Assembly (NCBI GenBank): GCA_002803225.1
Contig: NXFV01000967.1
Coordinates: forward strand, 1 to 33,068
Direction of reading: 5' to 3'
DNA: 33,068 bases
Source of the DNA: Gamarada debralockiae
Lineage: Eukaryota > Ascomycota > Leotiomycetes > Helotiales > Hyphodiscaceae
Shown here: piece by piece, positions 19,342 through 27,505 of the stretch
Position numbering within the stretch: the stretch's first letter is position 1
Layout: every line of letters starts with the position of its first letter
Translations under genes and position numbers: made by a program
The notes under the pieces: model-generated
The model's database searches: none
Seen by the model: the letters and a program-made list of their open reading frames with translations, nothing else
Told to the model about the DNA's origin: nothing

Positions 19342-20207
19342 ATGTTCGGTCTTTTCCTCGGTCTCTCTCTTCTCACTGCCGTGGTTGCCTGTCCCCAGCA
19401 CGACATCAGCTCCTTCAGCCAACACAACAATGGCCTCTCAAAGCGCGCAACAGCGACTCAAGACTGGTCATACGAAGCCTCCTACAACTGGGGCATGATA
19501 AACAAAAGTAACCCCCTTCCTTCCGTCTATCATCACCACCTTCTCTAACACGCAACGCAGATTACACACTCTGCCAAACCGGCACTCAACAATCCCCAAT
19601 CCACCTCCTCCTCACCCAAGGCCTCTCCCTGAACCACATAATACACTTCAACTACGATGCCCCCATCAATGGAAACCTCTATAACTGGGGCTACGGCCCT
19701 GCCTTCACCGTAAATAACACCAACAACCAAAACATCACCGCGAATCCTTCCATGACATTCGACAACAAAACCGTCTGGCTGAAAGGCTGGCACATCCACG
19801 CGCCCGCGGATCACACCGTGCAAGGCGACCGCTCAAAAGCCGAGCTACATCTTGTGCACGCTGACGCCGAAGGACACGAGAAGGCCGTCGTCGCCATGCG
19901 CATTGATCCCGGAAATGCCGCATCACCTTTCTTTGGTCAATTTCCCGCTGTGCCGGGGTTTGATGATCGGAGTGCGCTGGCGATGCAGATGGATGGGTTA
20001 ATGGCTTTGAAAGAGGTTAACATGTTTAATGAATTTTGGACTTATAAGGGGAGTTTGACAAGTCCGCCTTGTACGGAGGGGATCAGGTGGTTTGTGGCGA
20101 GGAATGTATTGTTTGTTTCTGTGGAGCAGATGCAGGCTATTTTGGCTGTTAGCACATATTCGGCGAGGGTTGAGCAGGAGGTTTGGCAGCATCAGATTAA
20201 TGTTTGA
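19342..20207 (+). CDS. Secreted alpha-class carbonic anhydrase, 270 aa
   Basis: Exons 19342-19507 and 19561-20207 join in frame over a 53-bp intron (GTAACC...ACGCAG), 813 nt including TGA. Residues 1-17 are a signal peptide (MFGLFLGLSLLTAVVAC); a KR pair near residue 33 may mark propeptide cleavage. Mature landmarks are DWSYE, QSPIHL, WHIHAPADH, AELHLVH and the SPPCTEG loop. His133, His135 and His152 match the three zinc ligands of alpha-carbonic anhydrases, and Cys60 with Cys226 fit the family's disulphide. Several N-x-T/S sites (NNT, NIT) suggest glycosylation. It should catalyse reversible CO2 hydration in the cell wall or medium. Length and motifs look intact, so I expect an active enzyme. 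Confidence 0.95.
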
Positions 20208-20781
20208 TGGTTTCTGTATTAGAGCCACATGGAAGAAATTGAGAGTCATTGAACTGCCCGAAGCGGATTTCTCGGAGATGAACGCCGTCTGAACTTTTGG
20301 TTTGTGAGCTCTTGTTCCAATTCTCGCTTTCGTCGAGTGACGTAAGGCTCGACTATGTGGTCGGCCCCTCCCTCCCTCCTCCCCCTTTTCCCAAACACAC
20401 ACTGTCTATATCTCTCTTCCCAAAAATGGTCTTATTAGCTTGAGATCGCTTTGTCGCGAGCATTCATCGCGAAGTGATAGATCACGTTCTGTAGCCAAAT
20501 CAGGTTTAGTTCCAGGGGTTGAAGTCCCCGGGTAGTTCTCCTCAACTCTTTCAATCCTCCCTCTTCACCTAGCTTTGGCGATCCTTGAGATAATACAAAT
20601 TGAACACGCTCTTTCACTTGGGGCAGCAGTGATTCGCCGATAGCCTTGCAGGAAGCCACATCTCGGCTGCTCACCAATGGCAGCTTGAATTATTAGATGA
20701 GCAGCCTTGCAAATCATGACCTCGTCTTCTGCACGCATCCCTCCTTCTTCACAAACGTTTCACGTGTAAAGCGCTGCCATC
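20208..20781. other. Intergenic stretch
   Basis: Contains the carbonic anhydrase 3' flank and a C-rich run near 20370-20395. A minus-strand open frame (20435-20677) lacks an ATG and any recognisable motif. A TCACGTGT site at 20760 lies about 20 bp before the next ATG. Confidence 0.4.
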
Positions 20782-21060
20782 ATGGACCACATGGCTTCTA
20801 GTACAGCCTACACCTACTCCCAGTTAGACGCTGGTGAGATTCGACTTCTCCACGTGGCCGGTGCGGACGGAGCCTTGCGGTCTGCTTTGCGGCACTTCCG
20901 CCTTGAACGATCTCCGACCTACATTGCACTCTCATACTGTTGGGAGGGCCAATTGCCAGATCAGAAGCTCATCTGTGATGGGTTGTCTCTTAAAGTGACG
21001 GCCAATGTCAAGTCCGTATCTCAGTATATTTTGAAGTCGGAGAAAGACTTGTTGGAATGA
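20782..21060 (+). pseudogene. HET-domain N-terminal fragment, 92 aa
   Basis: The frame reads YTYSQLDAGEIRLLHV, then SPTYIALSYCWEGQLPDQ and a VTANVKSVSQYIL helix. This is the opening of fungal HET proteins (normally ...YIALSYCWG...LWIDAICINQ). It stops with TGA just after KDLLE, where the WIDAICINQ motif should follow, and I find no continuation in any frame downstream. It is either a truncated relic or, less likely, a short HET-only peptide. It is the same subtype as the WIDALCIIQD pseudogene at 6462, but the pieces do not overlap enough to say they were once one gene. Confidence 0.75.
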
Positions 21061-21100
21061 GTAATCAGTGACTCTGGTTCTACTGTAGGCACCATTGAGA

Positions 21101-21118
21101 CATGTGATGCATCACATG
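21101..21118. repeat. Perfect 18-bp palindrome
   Basis: catgtgatgcatcacatg reads the same on both strands. It contains CATGTG/CACATG half-sites related to the E-box but is not CACGTG. Confidence 0.8.
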
Positions 21119-21576
21119 ACTCAGAGATCACTTGATCCGTGTAACATGTTCTATAAGTAATCTAACCACTGCTTCTGTCACTTCTCATCAATCACGTGAT
21201 CATAGTGCAAGAAGACTGTTTTGCCTGGATTGACGGAGTGTACATATATCCTGATCAATTCCGAACGAAACACCTCGCAAACTTGAGGTTTGCATCTCGA
21301 TTTTTTGAGGTCTTTCTTTTCACGCATTTGGGTAGTCGGATTGGCCAATATCGTCTTCAGTGATTTTAAATTGAAAATTATAAATACATCGCTTCTACCT
21401 TCGCGTCGCCTTGCTAGTTCGTCTTAATTGACCCACGTAACCTTGCTTTGAAACTGCGTGAATTTTGCTTTAGCCAACGTCATCGATAGGAGTGGGTATA
21501 GCAGTAAAAAAATTTAATGTAATTCACCAGTGATCTAGTCTTCTGCTTGCCACCCGAGAAAGGTCGGCGGAGAACA

Positions 21577-21626
21577 CTGAGTGAGCAGAGCTGGGTGAGC
21601 GAAGGGTGAGTAGTGAGTGAGTGAGC
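21577..21626 (+). repeat. GTGAG/TGAG-rich simple repeat
   Basis: Imperfect repeats of gtgag, ending in four uninterrupted tgag-type units (agtgagtgagtgag). Confidence 0.7.
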
Positions 21627-21651
21627 TTGGCGATCACCAGACAAGGGAATA

Positions 21652-21947
21652 CTTGTGTTCCCCGGACAAAGACCCACCGGTCAAAATGACCCATAGTTTT
21701 TCACCTATAACTCTGCGAAATCAGCTCAGGAAAAAATCAAGAAAGAAAAAACAATTAAATATGATAGTAAAGAATAAATTCTAGTTTATTATTGACTGGC
21801 TCAACAGCCTCTTAATAGTTTATTCTAGGTTTGAATATATACTTGTTTTTAAATGTTCCTCACTTAACTTTTACCGCCTTTTTCCGGCCCACATAAATTT
21901 TGTTTTGGGTTGTTTTGGCGGGTGGGTCTTTGTCCGGAGAACACGAG
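21652..21947. mobile_element. TA-flanked MITE (296 bp)
   Basis: The two ends are inverted copies: 35 of 41 positions agree between 21652 inward and the reverse complement of 21947 inward, including a 17-base identical core ccggacaaagacccacc. TA lies directly outside both ends (21650-21651, 21948-21949). The interior is AT-rich without coding potential. Size, TIRs and TA flanks fit a non-autonomous Tc1/mariner/pogo-type element. Its TIRs are unrelated to those at 5866-6461. Confidence 0.82.
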
Positions 21948-22352
21948 TACCGCTTAAAGTTGTCGTTGTTCTCGGTACCTACGACAGGGGAGGGTGGCCG
22001 TAACTATCCTTTAAGTCGACATCGGCCTTAACCGTATTATGCAGCAGCATGATTACAGTCTTGTGCCTAAATTGTAACGGTATGTTATGAACCAAAGCAG
22101 GAAGGGCAGCAGCCATTTGTGACGAGAAGACGTAGCTACGTGCGGAAGGAGAGTGGCATGGTCACGTGATGTGAACTAATCAAAAGTTAGCCACCTCGCC
22201 CCTCGCCTTCTTGGCGGCTGCCCCCCACCTGGGCAATCCATCATAACACCACATAGAGCCGGCGATGAGCAGTTTTTGGTTGAATCCTCAAACTATAATC
22301 AAAACGAGTGAGATCCTCTCCTTAAACTCTTCTTATTCTCGATTTCATTAAA
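21948..22352. promoter_or_regulatory. Upstream region of the HET gene
   Basis: No gene. Contains a TCACGTGA palindrome at 22162, 191 bp before the ATG at 22353. C-rich patches near 22200 precede an A/T-rich leader. Presumed promoter and 5' UTR. Confidence 0.4.
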
Positions 22353-23921
22353 ATGAGGCTAATCAATATCAAACTCGAGCATCGAATGTTCTTCGAGGAG
22401 TTCAACGAGCCTGGAATTCCGAGGTATGCGATCCTTTCCCACACATGGGAGAAAGAGGAAATATCATATGCCGAAGTCTGTATTATATTTTTCATCATAC
22501 AGCATCTTTTCTATCATTCCAAAAGCAGGGTTTGAAAAGGTCAAGCGATTCGCCGCTGTAGCTCGGGAGTCCGGATTTGACTATATTTGGATAGATACAT
22601 GTACGTGATCAGTGTGACCCGGCTTCTAGAGACCGAACGGAGAGTCCTTCATAGTGACTGCAAAATCTGATCTTAAATAGGCTGCATAGACAAATCCAGC
22701 AGTGCAGAGCTTTCGGAAGCAATCAACAGCATGTATCGATGGTATCGCAACTCGACTCTTTGCTGCATATACCTTGCCGACGTCCCAGAACAGCCGGACA
22801 ACTATCACATTCCAGCAGTAAGATCGAAATTCATTCAGGTATTAAAGCAAACTCGCTGGCTTACGCGTGGCTGGACCTTGCACGAATTGATTGCACCACG
22901 GGTTCGTCATTTCTATACCATGAACTGGCAACTCTTCTACGTTCCCAAAGACGTTCTCGAATCGATATCCCAAGAAACAGGCATACCAATCGAAGTAATC
23001 ACAGACTTCAAGCCTGAGCGGTGGTCCGTAGCCCAGAAAATGAGCCGGGCAGCACATAGACGGACGACAAGAATGGAGGACAAGACCTACAGTCTCTTGG
23101 GGATATTCAATGTCAACATGCCACTCATATACGGGGAAGGGAATACCGCTTTTCGACGCTTGCAAGAAGAAATATTAAAGAACTCTACGGATCAAACAAT
23201 ATTCTGTTGGGCAGCACCAGAGGCCAGTTTTTCAAAGTGGCGGGGCCTATTGGCAAGGAGCCCTTCAGAATTTGCCGATTCTGGGGATTTCCTCGAGAAT
23301 AAGCGTCTCAAGACGCATCCGTTCCAGCTCACTAACAAGGGCATTCAAATGAGTTTGAAACTTGCGCCGGCAAGTTCGGCCCCAGGAGATTTCATTGCTT
23401 TATTACAATGCTACCGTGGCAACTCTCCAGGTCAATGCGGAATTTACATACGACGAATCCATGATGACAATTACATCCGAGTTGTACCGAATCTAGTGGC
23501 TGAGGTTCCATCATCGTTTGTATGTAATAAGGCAACGTTATTCGAGATACTATTCGCAAAGCCTGAGCTGGCCGGAATTATATGGCGGAAATCAGACATG
23601 TGCCCCAGGATCGCTGGTTTCCGCTTCCCCAATATCACCAATGCTCTGTCGGGCCGCTGGAATGTATGGATTAATGAGATTGTTCCCAAAAGCCAATTTT
23701 CTTCGGATAGGAGCATATTTTCATTCTGCATTGATCCGGACGAGAAAGCGCCAAAATTGGCTATTGCTAGGTGCCATCTTGACTCGGTCTCAGATTGTGG
23801 CATCGAGATATGGTTGAAGTATGACTGGAGAAAGAAATACGGAGAAGATGATGAAGGGGATGAGAGAAACAGCGAAACTAGAGGCACCACGGATTCTGAT
23901 TGGGTGCAGAGCGAATGTTGA
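22353..23921 (+). CDS. HET-domain protein, 479 aa
   Basis: Proposed exons 22353-22479, 22529-22600 and 22681-23921 join in frame (1440 nt including TGA). Intron 2 is clear (GTACGT...AAATAG) and rebuilds the hallmark WIDTCCIDK at residues 63-71. Intron 1 (22480-22528, GTATTA...AAGCAG) is my best fit; an alternative is 22476-22539. Other landmarks are YAILSHTW (N-terminus), RWLTRGWTLHELIAP (about 126-139) and YSLLGIFNVNMPLIYGEG (about 207-224). The rest, after LARSPSEFADSG, is the usual C-terminal region of this class, with no NACHT, ankyrin or WD repeats. Compared with relatives, the segment between SYAE and the KVKRF helix looks about 15 residues short. HET proteins act in the cytoplasm to trigger cell death after non-self recognition. 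It is the only apparently intact HET gene of three here. Confidence 0.88.
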
Positions 23922-24640
23922 GAATGGAAAATACAAGGGAGGAGTTGCAATCAGTTCAAGATGAGTGTATCGTCATGGATAGAACTTGACGATAAATCGG
24001 ACGCGTATATCCACGTCGAATTCTTCGACTCTGCTAATCATGACATTTGCAGTTTTGAAGAATGAGAGTATCCCGCGGATGTTACGCAGCAGGATAATGG
24101 GGACGGTCAGGTAGTTGGCTTTATCTCTGTTTTTCCAGTTCAAGTATCTCAACACTAGAAAGATGAGATATCGCCTTCTCTTTATATTCAGACCTTCCTC
24201 TCAACTGTTCGTCTGACCATCAGCCTATGCATTCTCCCTAGAGCTCCGATATATTACCCGTTTCTCAGATACCGAGACAGTTAGAATTTCTTTGGGATGA
24301 AGTGCCTTGAGATCTAACCGGACGGTCAATTTTATATTGTGTTTAGTCAGTGTTCGTCATGCGATAGCGGTGAACCGAGGATTTACCGGCGGTTGGTTGC
24401 TTTCTGGATGGTTGATTCAGTACGCATCTATCTTGATCGACTTCGAACGAAATACCGATGAAAGTTGAGGTACTGACCTCCATTTAGTAAGGGTTTTCGT
24501 TTCTCACCCTAGAAAATCGGTTATTGAGCGATCCTGGCGCCCGTTACGACACCCTGCTCATCCCTGAAGCTATAATTAGAACGGGGCAGGGAGCTGATTC
24601 GGGGAGTTGAGTTTAAGGGGTGAAAGGAGGAAAGCCAGGC
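23922..24640. other. Transition zone, no gene seen
   Basis: The 3' flank of the HET gene. Composition is mixed, then becomes AT-rich from about 24660. No coding pattern or repeat ends found. Confidence 0.4.
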
Positions 24641-25259
24641 CGAATCTCGCGAACTATCTTTAGTAGGCTATTTTGAAAGTTTGTAATCAAAGTCAGTCAG
24701 CCTGATTCGCCCTCTTCTTACAACTAATGTTTAGTATTATAATTTACTATGCGGCTTCTACAACAATCTACCAAAGATCTACTAGTCCCGAGACAATTTT
24801 TCCTGAGTACACTATAAGCACTAACTATAACTATGAGAAGGAGATAATAAAAATTACTTGAACAAAATAGTTACTAAGAACTCTTAACTTCTATAGTTCA
24901 TCAGCTACATCCTCGTGTTTACTAGGTCTATTAAAATCCTATTTTTGATAGTTTGTGATAGTGTGATTTCTAGCAGTCCCTCTCGCGTTCTTATTATAAA
25001 AGAATCTAGATCCTAAGCTACTTAGCGCTATAGGTTCAGGGAATAAGTCTTCTACTGTCGTAAGTCTTCTACCTTAGCTAACCTCCGAAAGATGTATAGG
25101 GGGGAGGATGAAGGTATCTCCCCGTTCTTAATCTCATCAACTTTATAAAAACATAGATTATCATAGATCTTTATACATCAAAGTAAGATATATAGCGTTA
25201 ATGTCTACCTAGTATATTTCGGTGGCTCGTTGTATTGATGGTTTATTAGTTTGTTAATA
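24641..25259. other. AT-rich degenerate sequence
   Basis: Stops in all frames and many TpA steps. It looks like mutated repeat DNA continuous with the transposon remnants to the right, but I cannot assign it. Confidence 0.4.
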
Positions 25260-26210
25260 GTAGGCTACTAGAATCGTACACTATTGGTCCTTAGTAGTAG
25301 ATTCATGGCCGGCGGTAGCTCTGAGTCTAATAACTTGATTATGCTCTGGTATATATCCTTTATGATTTCCAAGTCTACTACTACTATATTCGCGTCGGGT
25401 GATAGAGTGTTTATGACTTCACTTATACTATCACCATTTTCGTCATCACGAGACCTTTTCATCTGCTCTTTATTCTTCTTAAAAACATTTGCTTTAAATT
25501 AATCTAGGAGAGTTTCTATAGAAGCGGGATAGATCAATCCGAGAGGCTAGACGGGAATACTACGGTTAATTTCGTACGCGCGACCAAAATAGATCCGTGC
25601 AGATCGTAGTAGGGCTGTGGAAGGGTACTCAGGCTTCATCCGTATTAGAGACAAGATCATACCTATTTCACTAGACAGCGGCGAAGGTACCTCTTTGCTA
25701 GAATATATAATAGCAAAGAGGTTTTGATCGGGCTGAGCCCTGCAATTAAGTCTCACGTATCTAAAGTACAGTTAGTATCTATATCTATGAAATGACGGTT
25801 TACGTACGTGTGAATACCCAGGCATAAGCACTTATCTAGCCTCTCACGAACAACCATAAACCGCTGTATTATGACCGGGCCTTCCGGATAGTACTCTCTA
25901 ATACTTATTAAGTTGATAGAATCACTTATCGATTTATTAGTCTCGATAGGTTTGTCTTTAGTAATATCCTCGAGAGTGATTTATTCATCTCTTGAAAAAG
26001 TCGAACCCAGAGCAGGTTTCGCAAGTTTGTATATAAGGATCAACCTCGCCCTGTAATGCCCTTATAGTAAAGAGAATATACTCTCAGGAAGCATAGAGAA
26101 GTAGTAGTACTAATGATTGCGTCGAAAGTAGCGAGCCGCCCATTCGTCCTTGTCGAAGACACGACCTTTACATAGCAAGTATTCAACCTTGTTACTATTA
26201 TTTCAGCTGC
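25260..26210 (-). pseudogene. Unidentified coding remnants, probably repeat-derived
   Basis: On the minus strand, blocks with protein-like composition appear between stops: IFSLLQ-like and PEGPVIQRFMVVRERLDK text around 25850-26100, GLSPIKTSLL-type and SSKEVPSPLSSEIGM text around 25560-25760, and KRSRDDENGD then IINTLSPDANIVVVD-like text at 25268-25462. Several stops are TAG or TAA where Gln or Arg could have been. I do not recognise the family. It may be an extra gene of the neighbouring piggyBac-like element or a separate mobile element. Confidence 0.3.
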
Positions 26211-26312
26211 CATCAGGAACGTGTCGGATGAGCGGCCGCTAGTTTCCGCTAGTGTAGGGGCTTAGCGAGCCAATCAGGGCGCTTGACTGTCTAGAAAAAA
26301 GGGTTCAATTGA

Positions 26313-27128
26313 CTATATACCATGATATCTCCTCCAACACGAGTTCTTTTTACAAATTGCAACGTCGCACTGCTTGCACTTATATACTGTACTAGTCCTT
26401 ATTGAATCTCGCTTGTGATTGGCTGTAATCTCAGCTAGTGCTATCCTCTTTTGTGGCCGATCTGACTGACGCAGCCCCTTATAATATACGCAGTCCCTTT
26501 GCGTCCCTATTTTAACTTGCTTATGCTCTCTAACTGGCTTATCGCTGGCGTCTTGAGACATATGGGAAACCCTCCTTTTTGGAGATATATCTGATGCTTG
26601 TGCCTTGTGGAGAAGAGCGTCGATAAGCTAGATGCGGAAGTCTTGCTGTGAGCGGAACTTTATGTTGCAAGGACTATCCCTATAACTATGTAGCGCTAGC
26701 AAGTACGTGTTAACAAGGACTACACGTAAGAGCTAGTGCTCTACTGCCTGATAATCTCCTCGTCGAACTGCGCGAAGACCAGCGTTTATAGTTGCTATGT
26801 GATCGAACTCATCAACTTGAAGTATATTGAAGTTGTACTTGTCGAAAACTAATGAAATTGGAAGCTCTTTCTTAGGTAGATCGCCAAAAGGAACACGTGC
26901 TGTCTTTGCCTTAGATAAGGTCTTTTTCGGGCGCTTTCGCTCTCTCATTACTGTCTCTTTCCCGTCCATTGTTGTTGATATTATCAATACAAAAGTATTG
27001 TCTTTCCAACCAATCTGTGCTACCAAACCATTGGCAATACACATTGAGTATGTCGTACCCCATGGAATAGTATTATTTTTATCCGATTGCTTAAGCTTTA
27101 CAAGCTTTTAAAGTACCCTAGAATTCGT
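26313..27128 (-). pseudogene. piggyBac-like transposase, C-terminal part
   Basis: A single minus-strand frame from RTNSRV (about 27125) to the TAG at 26313, about 270 codons. Landmarks of the piggyBac/DDE_Tnp_1_7 family are IPWGTTYS, IGWKDNTFVLIIST (containing the conserved W-K-D-N with catalytic Asp), DKYNFNILQVDEFDH and the Cys-rich end YKCKQCDVAICKKNSCW. Stops inside the frame are few and all TAG/TAA, including 26733-26735 and one near 26620, each at a plausible Gln. The N-terminal half is missing: at about 27149 the frame meets the end of a Copia LTR. Trp codons are intact. Inactive. Confidence 0.82.
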
Positions 27129-27148
27129 CCGATATATGCCAGTTGTAT

Positions 27149-27423
27149 TGAACAGTTATGACCTGTATCACGTAGATATAGCAACAGAGCAGGGCTAGGG
27201 CTAGGAGGTAGAGTACTTTATATTAGTTTCGCATGGGGAGAGAAGAAGAGCTGTTCTCTCCTAAGATATTTACTCTCGCGTATGTTACGTGGACGCGCCA
27301 TACGCTTAGCTCGATAGGCTGCACTAACACAACGTCTCAATACTCCTACTTAGCACAAGAGCTAAGACAACCTCCTAGTACTATTAATACAACTCCCACT
27401 ACTCCTTTATTGTCACAATAACA
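27149..27423 (-). repeat. Putative 3' LTR of second Copia (275 bp)
   Basis: On the minus strand the segment starts TGTTATTGTGAC and ends ACTGTTCA, giving TG...CA borders. It is less AT-rich than the pol region and has a TATA-like taatataaag. No second LTR copy is in the window, so the ends are inferred from the pol stop on one side and the resumption of piggyBac sequence on the other. Confidence 0.5.
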
Positions 27424-27505
27424 ACTAAGTTCAGCCCCTTGCTAACTCGAGCTAGTAAGGCTCCCTCCTAGGGCTCTCGGGTCTTATCTGTGTATAGCCG
27501 TCGCA

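Larger units (their letters stand above)
21061..21651. other. Intergenic stretch before the MITE
   Basis: No coding signal. Holds an 18-bp palindrome (21101), a TCACGTGA at 21192 and a GTGAG-rich run (21577-21626). Confidence 0.45.

Noticed and set aside
20435..20677. 80-codon minus-strand frame
   Set aside because: Good composition but no ATG, preceded by a TAA, no recognisable motif; could be a decayed exon but cannot be supported.
27233..27421. 62-codon plus-strand frame
   Set aside because: Falls inside the putative LTR of the second Copia, antisense to the element.
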